From an uncultured Clostridia bacterium (GTDB lineage Bacteria; Bacillota; Clostridia; UBA1381): 5,624 nt of DNA. The DNA lies in NCBI GenBank assembly GCA_934481375.1, contig CAKSPN010000127.1:1-5624 (forward strand), written 5' to 3'. The notes below the pieces were generated by a model, which worked only from the letters and a program-made list of their open reading frames with translations, had not been told where the DNA came from and ran no database searches. The position numbers and the translations under genes were made by a program. Of the stretch, positions 1 to 5,624 are shown one piece after another (positions within the stretch are counted from its first letter, which is position 1; each line of letters starts with the position of its first letter).

Positions 1-2070
1 GTCCGGTATATTCTCAGCCGTTGCCGAAACCGTGTCGCCGTAGGTGTAACTGCGCTTGCTAAGCACAATTTCTCCGCTTGCGGGAGCTTTTTCTATTATA
101 AGCGTACCGCTTGCGGAACCCTTGTAATTCGGATTTGTTGTTTCTGCCTCAACCTTGTACTTGCCTGCGTTTACGGGTACTTCCTCACTGCCGTCGTATG
201 TGACTTTATAGTCGTCCGAAACCATGCGGTCATCACTCGGAGCAACGCTTACTTCCATCACCATGCCGTAAATCTGTTCTAAACGTCCAAGTTCAAACGT
301 AACGTTTTTCGGCATTGCGGTAAATATAACTTTAGCCGAAACCTCGTTGTAGTTTTCGCTTGTTTTAACCGCTTCAATTTCAATTCTGCCCGTTCCCGTA
401 ACGGTAACCGTGCCGTCATCGGATATGCTTGCATTTCCGCTTGCCGACCACGTAACCGTTCCGTTGTCCGCACCGCCGTTTGCCTCAAGCTTGAATGTGT
501 CGCCGTATTCCACCGTTCCGGGCAAAGCCGTGATTACAAGCTGATTTTGCGTTGCCTCTTTAACGGTTACGGTTATATCGCCCTGAGTTTTTACATAGTT
601 TGTCGGATCGTCCAGAACTATTGTTGCGGTATATACTCCTGCGCTGTTCGGCTTTGCAGCGTATTCAACGGTAAAGCCGTCAAATATTCTGCCGTTTTCG
701 TCCGTTGCCGTAACGTTTACTTCCTTGTCTGTGCCGTCATATACAAATGTAGTCTGACCTATTGTAAAGTTTACGTTTAACGGCTTTATGTCTGCACTCG
801 CAGCTGCCGTAACGTTTCCTAACGTGTAGTTTGCGGCTTTCGCACCCGTAAGAGCGCTTGCAGTGAATGTAACCGTTTTGCTGTTGCCTGCATTTTTGTC
901 CGCAAATTCCGCACTTCCCGAAATGTCCACAAGTCCCTTGTCGCACGGAAGTACCTCGGGGATTTCGGTTACGGTTGCCTGTGCGCTTACAGTGCCGTCA
1001 TATTTTTTGCCTGATGCCGAAATATCGCATTTTGTAATTTCAATCGGCTCAATGTTTACGGTTGTCTGCAATGAATTTGTACTTAAAGTATAATGCTCCG
1101 TGTCGCTTAACGTAATTCCCGAAACATACACAAGCTTGCCGTTGCCTGCGTCGGAGTTTATCATTGTACCGCTTGCGGACGCCGTAACCGTTTCGCCTGT
1201 CTTAACGTTGTCAAGCTCGATTGCGACGTCGACTCCGTTTGTTCCGTCATACACTCTTTTGCCGTCGCTGTAGGCAGCTTTTGCCGACGGAGTTAAAATT
1301 CTCTGCTTTGCCTTAAAGGTCTTGTTTGCAAATCTTGTGTTGTATCCGTCAAGCTCGCTTTTCGCTCGGATTGTCACATCACCCACGCCGTTTATCGTAA
1401 CAATGCCGCTTGTCGGGTCAATGCTTGCAATGTCACTGCCCTCGGTGATTTCGTACGAAACGTTTCCGTCTGCCGCCGCCGTTACTCTGAAAGTATCGCC
1501 GTAATAAACGTTTTCGGGAACGTTTTCGATTGCGAATATGTCCTGAGAAGCTTTTACAATTTTAAGTGTTGCTTCAAACGGCAAAACAACGTAGTTTTCG
1601 TTCAATCCGCCGTTAAGCACAATGCTTATTGTGTATTCGCCGGGATTTTTTGCCTCGTCTGCGCCGTTGTATTTAACGGTGTAGTTTGAACTGTCGAAAA
1701 TTCTGCCGTTTGCCATAGCCGATACGTCGGCATTCTGTGCAGTGCCGTCAAAGGTGCGTGTTGTAACCTTTGCGCATATAACCGTTATTTCCGCTTTTTC
1801 TATTGTTCCGCCGACAGTTCCCTTTAATAAGTTCACATCGTCTGCGAGAACGTACTTGTCTGCGTCTTTTCCGAAAATACCCGTTATTTCGTAGTTTACG
1901 GTTCTTTCTCCGGCGTTTTCGCTGTCAAATTCAGCGGTAATCTGCGCATTTACAATGTCGTTTTCGTCAGCCTTGTTCTTAAGCACAGCCTTAACGGACA
2001 CCGTTTTTGTTCCGTCATATGTTTTCACTTCGGGAGCGATCTCAAAATCGGCTTGCGTAAGCTCTTTTCT
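1..2070 (-). repeat. Tandem YDG / MBG / YGDT module array, residues 1098 to edge
   Basis: Modules in order: YDG (1098-1190, YDGT at 1115), MBG (1191-1271, FDGT at 1204), YGDT (1272-1352, YGDTF at 1287), YDG (1353-1440, YDGT at 1371), YDG (1441-1526, YDGT at 1454), MBG (1527-1605, YDGT at 1541), YGDT (1606-1684, YGDTF at 1619), MBG (1685-1763), YGDT (1764 onward, YGDTV at 1774, cut by the edge). YDG modules contain 'D-x-x-N-A-G-x-x-x-V' and end in a Tyr-x-Leu strand; MBG modules contain 'GxYTaxIvL' and Asn-Tyr; YGDT modules resemble Big_2 (SGIVTINGVGDVTIRA, DGTVTVTGTGRIEIEA). At base level the YDGT codons give a recurring plus-strand ccgtcata. Such arrays are length-variable stalks in related proteins. 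Confidence 0.8.
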
Positions 2071-5000
2071 TACGTTTACGGTGTAGCTTGCGTAAACGGG
2101 AGTTGCGCCCTCCATTGTGCTTGTTGCGGTGATTGTAGCAGTACCGCTCTTTTTGGCGGTAACTTCACCGTTTTGATTTACCGCCGCAACGTCCGTATCG
2201 GAGGACTCGTAAGTAAGTGTTGAACTGTTTTCGTTCTTTAATGTATTTGTATATGTTTCGCCCGTTTTAAGGTTTACAACGCCTTTTGCAAACGAAATCG
2301 GCTTTTGCGAAACATCGCTTGACGCTTTAATGTCCATAAACCCTACGTTGGTACATCTGGAATTCGGAAGATCCGTGTTGCCGTCTTTTACCTCATATAC
2401 AAAATCCATTCCGTAGTTTTTCGCATTTTCGCCCTCAAGCGAAACAACGTACAAATATCTGCCTGCCGCAATTGTTTTGCTCACGGGCACTGTTGATGCA
2501 AGCTTGCCGGAGTTTTCGTCAACAAGATAATATTTAACGGTAAAATCGTCATTTGTAAGCCACTTTGAATTTGACGATACCGTTATTTTTCTTTCAACGC
2601 CGGGTGCATATCTGTGTTCCGTATTTGAAACATTAAGCTTCAGCCTGGTCATGCCGATAGCAATGTAATGTTGTTCATCATCTGAATATTGGTTGTAATT
2701 GTCGTCACCCGAATATTCTACCGAAAAGTTGTAAAAACCTGCGGAAAGCGGAGAAGTATCAGGTGAACGGTCGGGCAGGCTGAATTCAAAGCTTCCGTCG
2801 GGGTTAAGATCGATTGTTTTCTTGAATACCTCCGTCGGTGAAACAACACCTGCAGTTCCCGTTACGGTTATTTGACCTGTCGGTGCTTTTGCGCTTGTTG
2901 CCGAGCTGTCGGCGTTCACAACCTTGCCGGCAATCTTTTTTTCATCCTCGTAGGGGTATGCTGCCTTAAAAGGCTCCGTATAGTCAATCTTAGCGTCCGC
3001 TTTTACTATTGTAAAGCTCGTTGCAGCCGAAATAGAATTGTAGTTTCTGCCATTAAGCGCTATGAAAACAGAGTATGTACCGGCTTCTGTCGGTGCCTCC
3101 GATACCGTTTCGGTATACGGATACTTTGAATATTTTATCTCGCTTGCCCTAACTCCCGAACGGTTAATCTCGGTTACCGTCACACCTTTCGGCGTGCCGT
3201 CGTAGACGGGCAGTGTGGGGGTAACAAGCGTGTAATCCCTGTTTACTTCCGGATTGATTGCCGATATGGCATATGAAACCCTTTTTGAGCCTTTGTAATT
3301 GCCGTCTGTCGCCGTAATGGTAACCGAGTAGTCGCCTACGGGAAATACAAACAGGTTACCGTCAATTTTAAAGGAGCTTGTAATATCTGTAGGCGGATTG
3401 ATACTGTTATCATATACTTTTACATTAACAGCCTGAAAACCACGTGAGAACGGAATTGAGCAAGGTGTGTTGTTTCCGTTTATTTTAACCGCTATGTTGT
3501 CGTCATTCTCAATATCACGCTGATTTACCATAACCTCCACGTATTTTGTCAGTTTAAAACCTTCATATTCCGCAACAATGCCGATTGTGTGCGTTCCTGC
3601 CGGCAGATCCGTCAGAATAATTTTTTTGTTTTCGCTGTCTGCGGTATACTGACAGCCTGTCGGCAAATCCGTTGCAGTGTAATTAACCGTTCCGCTGTCC
3701 GTATATGCGCTCACGTTCACGGCGATTTGCGCAGGATAAACCGCACCTATGCTGCCGCTGTCAACCTCGGCGGTAAAATCACGGATAGGAGCCTTCTGCA
3801 CCGCAACGTTACGTATTTCCGTCACGTTTGTGTCATCAACCCAATCGGCCAGCTTTAAACTATCGTCAAAATGCCTGTATGCCATATTTGCGCCGATAAA
3901 ATCGCCTATTGTGAGGTTTGGTACCTTAACGTATAAATTGTTGATTTTGAATTCAAATATGTTGTTTAGTTTTGCGTTTTCGTCCTCCAGGTTCATCGTG
4001 CCGATGATTACAGGAGTGTTATTGGTGAGATCTGCGTCTTTTCCGAGCGTAATACTTCCTATTTTATAGGCGGCGAAAATGGTTATAAAGTTTCCGTCGG
4101 ATATTATATCTCTTGATATTTTCATAGACTTACCGTTTGTAAATGAAAGCTCATACTGTTTATCATAAGTCGTAAACTCAAAAGATTTGTCCTTGATTAT
4201 AAGATCATGATCAAGTTCGACATCTTTAAGAAGCTGAAGCGTGTACTGATCGTACGGATCTTTTTCATCAAAGTCGGGTATATATTCTATTGCCTCGTCT
4301 ATGGTTTCAAAATATTTGTAGGTTTTGTTCCAATCTTTGTCACATGCAATAACATTCACCGTCATCTGCACACCGCAGTTTTTGCATTTGTAGGTGCTGT
4401 CCAAATCATGGTCGCACACTTTGACAACGAGAGTTGCCGAATCCTTCAAATCGTTTTTTCCGACAACGTGAACATAAATCGTATAATTTCCTGCCTCGGC
4501 ACTCTTTTCCATTGTTACGGTAATTGTTTTTTGATCCTCCGACATCGTAACGTCTATCGAAGTGTCGGTTGAGTCTTTTTGAGCATAAGCATTAAGCTTT
4601 TCATTACCGCTGTATTCTACGTGAAATTGTACGGATTGTCCCGTATATACCTCCAACGAGTCCTCCGTGATAGACGGAGCAGGTTCCGCTATCGGCGGTG
4701 TTGATATTTCCTCCATACGGATATGCTTTGCCGTAACGCCGTTTACCATGTATGTATTTTCTTCAAACACTGCGTCCGACATTGTGCCGTTTATGTCCGC
4801 CGAACCGACAATTTTATATTTCGTTAATGTCGGAATTTCGCTTGAAATGTCAACGGCTTTTTCTGTTCCCGATATGTCGATATATTGACCGCTGCCGGAT
4901 ATTTCTCCTATAACGCCGACTTTTGCTCCGCTTACGGTCAGTCTGCCGTTCTGAACGTATACCTCTCCGTTTATTGCGTATTCTGCATCTGTCGGAGCGG

Positions 5001-5361
5001 TTACTGTAACGTCAACGTCGGCGGCGTCTATATCCAGCTTTCCGTTTATTGTACCGCCGACAAATTCCACAGAGCCTTCCGTAGCATAAACTCCAAGCTC
5101 TGTGCCGTCGTCCACGGTAATAGAAAATCCGTTCATTTCGACTTTGCATGGAACATATATTTCCGCCCCGTCGGTTGATACATCTTTAAGCAGTTCGATC
5201 ACGCTGCCGTCCTCGGCAGCAAAAAATGCATCATATACATTATCGTAATATTCCTCTCCTATTTTAGCAACCGTTTCATCGGCAAATATTGCTTGCGGAA
5301 ACATCGAAACAAGCATTATAACCGATAAAATACAGCTAATCAGTTTGTTTGTTTTTTTCAT
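1..5361 (-). CDS. Giant secreted multidomain surface protein (YDG/MBG/Ig repeats), 3' end missing
   Basis: The ATG at 5361-5359 opens a frame that stays open to base 1, giving 1787 codons without a stop, so the C-terminus lies outside the window. The start is supported by GGGAGGA 10 nt upstream and by a signal peptide beginning MKKTNK. After the signal come two beta-helix-like modules separated by an Ig-like domain and a CxH/CxxC knuckle, then a long series of about 80-100-residue beta-sandwich modules with YDGT and YGDT signatures. Cysteines are scarce and spaced irregularly, as usual for exported proteins of Gram-positive anaerobes. No catalytic motif was found. The family view is that such repeats form an extended stalk or adhesin; the actual ligand is unknown. 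The anchor type cannot be decided because the C-terminus is absent. Certainty is high that this is one real gene and a surface protein, low on specific function. Confidence 0.95.
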   Translation of the reverse strand, partial: MKKTNKLISCILSVIMLVSMFPQAIFADETVAKIGEEYYDNVYDAFFAAEDGSVIELLKDVSTDGAEIYVPCKVEMNGFSITVDDGTELGVYATEGSVEFVGGTINGKLDIDAADVDVTVTAPTDAEYAINGEVYVQNGRLTVSGAKVGVIGEISGSGQYIDISGTEKAVDISSEIPTLTKYKIVGSADINGTMSDAVFEENTYMVNGVTAKHIRMEEISTPPIAEPAPSITEDSLEVYTGQSVQFHVEYSGNEKLNAYAQKDSTDTSIDVTMSEDQKTITVTMEKSAEAGNYTIYVHVVGKNDLKDSATLVVKVCDHDLDSTYKCKNCGVQMTVNVIACDKDWNKTYKYFETIDEAIEYIPDFDEKDPYDQYTLQLLKDVELDHDLIIKDKSFEFTTYDKQYELSFTNGKSMKISRDIISDGNFITIFAAYKIGSITLGKDADLTNNTPVIIGTMNLEDENAKLNNIFEFKINNLYVKVPNLTIGDFIGANMAYRHFDDSLKLADWVDDTNVTEIRNVAVQKAPIRDFTAEVDSGSIGAVYPAQIAVNVSAYTDSGTVNYTATDLPTGCQYTADSENKKIILTDLPAGTHTIGIVAEYEGFKLTKYVEVMVNQRDIENDDNIAVKINGNNTPCSIPFSRGFQAVNVKVYDNSINPPTDITSSFKIDGNLFVFPVGDYSVTITATDGNYKGSKRVSYAISAINPEVNRDYTLVTPTLPVYDGTPKGVTVTEINRSGVRASEIKYSKYPYTETVSEAPTEAGTYSVFIALNGRNYNSISAATSFTIVKADAKIDYTEPFKAAYPYEDEKKIAGKVVNADSSATSAKAPTGQITVTGTAGVVSPTEVFKKTIDLNPDGSFEFSLPDRSPDTSPLSAGFYNFSVEYSGDDNYNQYSDDEQHYIAIGMTRLKLNVSNTEHRYAPGVERKITVSSNSKWLTNDDFTVKYYLVDENSGKLASTVPVSKTIAAGRYLYVVSLEGENAKNYGMDFVYEVKDGNTDLPNSRCTNVGFMDIKASSDVSQKPISFAKGVVNLKTGETYTNTLKNENSSTLTYESSDTDVAAVNQNGEVTAKKSGTATITATSTMEGATPVYASYTVNVRKELTQADFEIAPEVKTYDGTKTVSVKAVLKNKADENDIVNAQITAEFDSENAGERTVNYEITGIFGKDADKYVLADDVNLLKGTVGGTIEKAEITVICAKVTTRTFDGTAQNADVSAMANGRIFDSSNYTVKYNGADEAKNPGEYTISIVLNGGLNENYVVLPFEATLKIVKASQDIFAIENVPENVYYGDTFRVTAAADGNVSYEITEGSDIASIDPTSGIVTINGVGDVTIRAKSELDGYNTRFANKTFKAKQRILTPSAKAAYSDGKRVYDGTNGVDVAIELDNVKTGETVTASASGTMINSDAGNGKLVYVSGITLSDTEHYTLSTNSLQTTVNIEPIEITKCDISASGKKYDGTVSAQATVTEIPEVLPCDKGLVDISGSAEFADKNAGNSKTVTFTASALTGAKAANYTLGNVTAAASADIKPLNVNFTIGQTTFVYDGTDKEVNVTATDENGRIFDGFTVEYAAKPNSAGVYTATIVLDDPTNYVKTQGDITVTVKEATQNQLVITALPGTVEYGDTFKLEANGGADNGTVTWSASGNASISDDGTVTVTGTGRIEIEAVKTSENYNEVSAKVIFTAMPKNVTFELGRLEQIYGMVMEVSVAPSDDRMVSDDYKVTYDGSEEVPVNAGKYKVEAETTNPNYKGSASGTLIIEKAPASGEIVLSKRSYTYGDTVSATAENIPD
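2071..2340 (-). other. Big_2-like Ig domain, residues 1008-1097
   Basis: The core reads LTYESSDTDVAAVNQNGEV followed by TAKKSGTATITATST and closing YASYTVNV. 'W/Y-x-S-S-D-x-x-V-A-x-V-x-x-x-G-x-V-T-A-x-x-x-G-T-A-x-I-T-A' is the textbook Big_2 pattern. This is the most confidently typed single domain in the protein and marks the boundary to the YDG/MBG array. Confidence 0.8.
2341..2646 (-). other. Unassigned beta-rich stretch, residues 906-1007
   Basis: The stretch alternates hydrophobic and polar residues (LKLNVSNTEHRY, RKITVSSNSKW, FTVKYYLVDENSGK) and contains the strand IAAGRYLYVVSLEGENAKNY, so it is probably another Ig-like module. I recognise no family signature. It ends with a lone Cys at residue 1003, shortly before the Big_2-like domain. 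Confidence 0.4.
2662..3000 (-). other. Bacterial Ig-like domain resembling Big_3_5, residues 788-900
   Basis: It contains A-P-T-G-Q-I-T-V-T-G, then L-N-P-D-G-S-F-E-F-S-L-P and L-S-A-G-F-Y-N-F-S-V-E-Y-S-G-D-D-N-Y (872-889). The 'PtGtvtf ... dGsf.f.lp ... LsaGty.ftveYsGDdnY' pattern is characteristic of the Big_3_5 type of Ig repeat. It functions as a stalk module. Confidence 0.65.
3001..3252 (-). repeat. MBG-type module with YDGT, residues 704-787
   Basis: It carries V-Y-D-G-T-P-K (719-725) near its start, then EAGTYSVFIALNGRNY and a closing FTIVKA. YDGT, then AGxYxvxixLxGxxNY, then I-x-K-A is the signature order of MBG-type repeats found in bacterial surface proteins. This copy stands apart from the main YDG/MBG array, separated by about 310 residues of other domains. 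Confidence 0.6.
3253..3780 (-). other. Two Ig-like domains, residues 528-613 and 614-703
   Basis: The first (FTAEVDSGSIGAVYPAQI...) ends with LPAGTHTIGIVAEYEGF and KYVEVMV. The second ends with FPVGDYSVTITATDGNYKG and VSYAIS. Both carry the 'aGty.i.i.a....Y' strand that closes bacterial Ig/MBG-type sandwiches. They join the N-terminal beta-helix-like part to the repeat stalk. Neither carries a YDGT motif; exact family names are not claimed. Confidence 0.5.
3847..4371 (-). other. Second beta-helix-like module, residues 331-505
   Basis: After the knuckle the sequence repeats the opening of the first module: Y-F-E-T-I-D-E-A-I-E-Y-I (350-361) followed by L-Q-L-L-K-D-V (375-381), 320 residues after the first LLKDV. 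Strand-turn units follow (LIIKDKSFEFTTYD, YELSFTNGKSMKISRD, IGSITLGKDADLTNN). The region is Asp/Asn-rich. The repetition argues for an internal duplication with an Ig domain and knuckle between the copies. No catalytic residues were identified. Confidence 0.5.
4372..4416 (-). other. Short CxH...CxxC knuckle, residues 316-330
   Basis: The segment reads C-D-H at 316-318 and C-K-N-C-G at 326-330. Short Cys/His linkers of this type, ending in CxxCG directly before a beta-helix-like module, are familiar from clostridial surface proteins. Cys316, His318, Cys326 and Cys329 could bind one metal ion; binding itself is inference. Four of the protein's few cysteines fall in or just after this stretch (the fourth being Cys340). 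Confidence 0.5.
4417..4680 (-). other. Ig-like domain, residues 228-315
   Basis: It begins after a Pro-rich linker (STPPIAEPAP) and has the sequence of strands expected of a bacterial Ig-like sandwich: LEVYTGQSVQFHVEYSG, a middle ITVTM strand, then AGNYTIYVHVVG and a closing ATLVVKV. The 'aGnYtiyv' strand near the end is the classic F strand. It acts as a spacer between the two beta-helix-like modules. The exact Ig subfamily is not recognised. Confidence 0.55.
4801..5280 (-). other. First beta-helix-like module, residues 28-187
   Basis: The module opens with the pattern A-K-I-G-x-x-Y-Y, then D-A-F-F-A-A-E-D-G-S-V-I-E-L-L-K-D-V (residues 44-61). In many clostridial surface proteins this kind of segment precedes a right-handed parallel beta-helix or pectate-lyase-like fold. 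It is followed by short strands alternating with Gly/Asn turns (FSITVDDGT, VEFVGGTING, LDIDAADVDVTV, YVQNGRLTVSGAKV), consistent with helix rungs. No pectate lyase catalytic residues are recognisable, so a structural or carbohydrate-contacting role is more likely than enzymatic activity. The fold assignment is inferred from pattern only. Confidence 0.55.
5281..5361 (-). other. Sec signal peptide, residues 1-27
   Basis: The N-terminus has a basic n-region (MKKTNK), a hydrophobic core (about residues 7-21, LISCILSVIMLVSMF) and a c-region PQAIFA followed by DE. Cleavage after Ala27 fits an A-x-A-like signal peptidase I site (I-F-A with small/hydrophobic -3). There is a Cys at residue 10, but it sits inside the hydrophobic core without a lipobox arrangement, so a lipoprotein is unlikely. 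This places the mature protein outside the membrane. Confidence 0.9.
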
Positions 5362-5444
5362 AGCGTGGTTTTCCTCCCAAGTGATATTATTTCGCAGTAA
5401 ATTTCATTTGCCGATATGCGACCTACGGCACTTTTCCCTTTCAT
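5358..5444 (-). CDS. 28-codon upstream ORF overlapping the giant gene by ATGA
   Basis: ATG at 5444-5442 begins 28 codons that end in TGA at 5360-5358. The TGA shares ATGA with the start of the giant gene. An AAAGGAG lies 11 nt upstream of the ATG. The peptide starts MKGKSAVGRISANE, ends SLGRKTTL, is basic, has one Cys and no membrane segment or signal sequence. Its last codons run across the giant gene's own Shine-Dalgarno, so ribosomes finishing this ORF would arrive exactly where the next one starts. This is the arrangement expected of a leader peptide or translational coupler. I do not recognise the peptide. It may equally be a chance frame within a structured leader. Confidence 0.5.
   Translation of the reverse strand: MKGKSAVGRISANEIYCEIISLGRKTTL
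5372..5378 (-). promoter_or_regulatory. Ribosome binding site of the giant gene
   Basis: The minus strand reads GGGAGGA, ending 10 nt before the ATG at 5361. It supports that start over the in-frame ATG codons at residues 16 and 20, which lie inside the signal peptide core. It lies within the coding region of the small upstream ORF. Confidence 0.85.
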
Positions 5445-5455
5445 AGGCAACACCG

Positions 5456-5462
5456 CTCCTTT
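5456..5462 (-). promoter_or_regulatory. Ribosome binding site of the upstream ORF
   Basis: The minus strand reads AAAGGAG, 11 nt before the ATG at 5444. The spacing is slightly long but close to that of the giant gene's own site, and it is the main reason for treating the 28-codon frame as possibly translated. Confidence 0.5.
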
Positions 5463-5491
5463 AAAAAAATCCGTCATAGTCATATATAGTT

Positions 5492-5520
5492 ATTGTAACA
5501 CATATTTTCCCTGCTGTCAT
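5492..5520 (-). promoter_or_regulatory. Sigma-A-like promoter for the small ORF and giant gene
   Basis: On the minus strand, -35 ATGACA (5520-5515, one mismatch to TTGACA) and -10 TACAAT (5497-5492, one mismatch to TATAAT) are separated by exactly 17 bp. The bases TGT just before the -10 make it an extended -10. Transcription would start near 5485, giving a leader of about 124 nt. An A/T-rich tract at 5550-5568 lies upstream and could help RNA polymerase bind. Confidence 0.75.
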
Positions 5521-5535
5521 CATACCAAAGTATGA
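5520..5535. promoter_or_regulatory. Inverted repeat TCATAC-CAAA-GTATGA, possible operator
   Basis: Perfect 6-bp arms flank a 4-base centre. The repeat abuts and shares one base with the -35 of the leftward promoter. A dimeric regulator binding here could block or recruit RNA polymerase. It is not followed by a T-run in either direction, so it is not a terminator. The regulator is unknown. Confidence 0.4.
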
Positions 5536-5594
5536 AATGTGTGTTTTTGGTTAAAAAATTTTTGTTTTCACGTTATTCTTTTTTGTATTCGGAA

Positions 5595-5623
5595 TTGAAA
5601 ATTCTGTCGGATTGTGATATTAT
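5595..5623 (+). promoter_or_regulatory. Candidate rightward promoter at the window edge
   Basis: The plus strand has TTGAAA (5595-5600), a 17-bp spacer and TATTAT (5618-5623), with TGA before the -10 giving an extended -10. Match, spacing and orientation are good, suggesting a divergently transcribed gene beyond the right edge. A/T-rich sequence produces such matches by chance, and the target gene is not visible. Confidence 0.4.
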
Positions 5624-5624
5624 G

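Larger units (their letters stand above)
5362..5485 (-). promoter_or_regulatory. Leader RNA with two mutually exclusive hairpins
   Basis: In the transcript CCUAUG (5447-5442), which contains the small ORF's AUG, can pair with CGUAGG (5427-5422) across a 14-nt loop. UGCCG (5430-5426) can instead pair with CGGCA (5413-5409) across a 12-nt loop. Both need bases 5427-5426, so only one can form at a time. UUGCC (5450-5446) could also pair with GGCAA in the same downstream arm. The leader matches no riboswitch class that I recognise, and helices this short can arise by chance. Confidence 0.3.

Noticed and set aside
279..946. Two 69-codon minus-strand frames (279-488 and 737-946)
   Set aside because: They are out-of-frame readings of the YDG/MBG array with low-complexity basic products.
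4207..4572. 121-codon plus-strand open frame, and other plus-strand frames such as 3749-4069 and 3589-3858
   Set aside because: They are antisense to a continuous, domain-bearing minus-strand frame, their products are Cys/Arg/Phe-rich without motifs, and none has a convincing ribosome binding site.
28..4800. Enzyme domain hidden among the repeats
   Set aside because: I looked for protease, glycosidase, lyase and thioester-type motifs in the translated frame and found none; all segments read as beta-strand/turn modules.
5352..5358. T-run as a terminator signal on the plus strand
   Set aside because: It is the complement of the Lys codons at the start of the signal peptide, with no GC-rich hairpin before it.
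5381..5485. Cyclic di-GMP-I riboswitch in the leader
   Set aside because: CCGTAGGTCGC resembles part of that class, and surface proteins are common targets, but the conserved GGCAAACC and GACGCAAAG-type core blocks are absent.
5592..5604. Short palindrome GAATT-gaa-AATTC
   Set aside because: The 5-bp A/T-rich arms are expected by chance in this A/T-rich stretch, and it overlaps the better-supported rightward promoter.
5381..5623. 10-bp direct repeat GTGATATTAT at 5381-5390 and 5614-5623
   Set aside because: It is short and A/T-rich, with no flanking mobile-element ends. One copy is within the small ORF and the other is explained by the rightward -10, so target-site duplication is not supported.

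Overview
The window holds one dominant gene on the minus strand: the 5' 5361 nt of a very large cell-surface protein gene. It starts with ATG at 5361 and runs off the left edge without a stop (1787 codons seen). I read this frame codon by codon and found no interruption. Short open frames elsewhere on either strand are shadows of it. To the right of its start lie a 28-codon upstream ORF and a promoter region; the right edge carries a second promoter-like sequence pointing the other way.

The organism is most likely a Gram-positive member of the Bacillota, probably an anaerobic gut-type Clostridia. This is inferred from purine-rich Shine-Dalgarno sequences (GGGAGGA, AAAGGAG), sigma-A-like extended -10 promoters, a Lys-rich signal peptide, and a domain mix typical of giant clostridial surface proteins. 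No taxonomic marker is present, so species level is out of reach.

Protein layout, N- to C-terminal (right to left on the map): signal peptide (1-27); an 'IG..Y....DAF.AAEDG..IELLKDV' beta-helix-like module (28-187); an Ig-like domain (228-315); a short CxH...CxxC knuckle (316-330); a second beta-helix-like module (331-505); two Ig-like domains (528-703); an MBG-type domain (704-787); an Ig domain resembling Big_3_5 (788-900); an unassigned beta-rich stretch (906-1007); a Big_2-like domain (1008-1097); then, from residue 1098 to the edge, a tandem array of YDG, MBG and 'YGDT' modules. In that array the order YDG-MBG-YGDT recurs as a unit of about 250 residues. Any cell-wall anchor (LPXTG, SLH, choline- or wall-binding domain) would lie beyond the left edge.

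The control region reads, in transcription order: a possible 16-bp inverted-repeat operator, a -35/-10 promoter with a 17-bp spacer, a leader of about 124 nt, a 28-codon upstream ORF with its own Shine-Dalgarno, and an ATGA overlap into the giant gene. The small ORF covers the giant gene's ribosome binding site, so translational coupling is the natural inference. No RNA gene, CRISPR array, insertion sequence or intrinsic terminator was seen.
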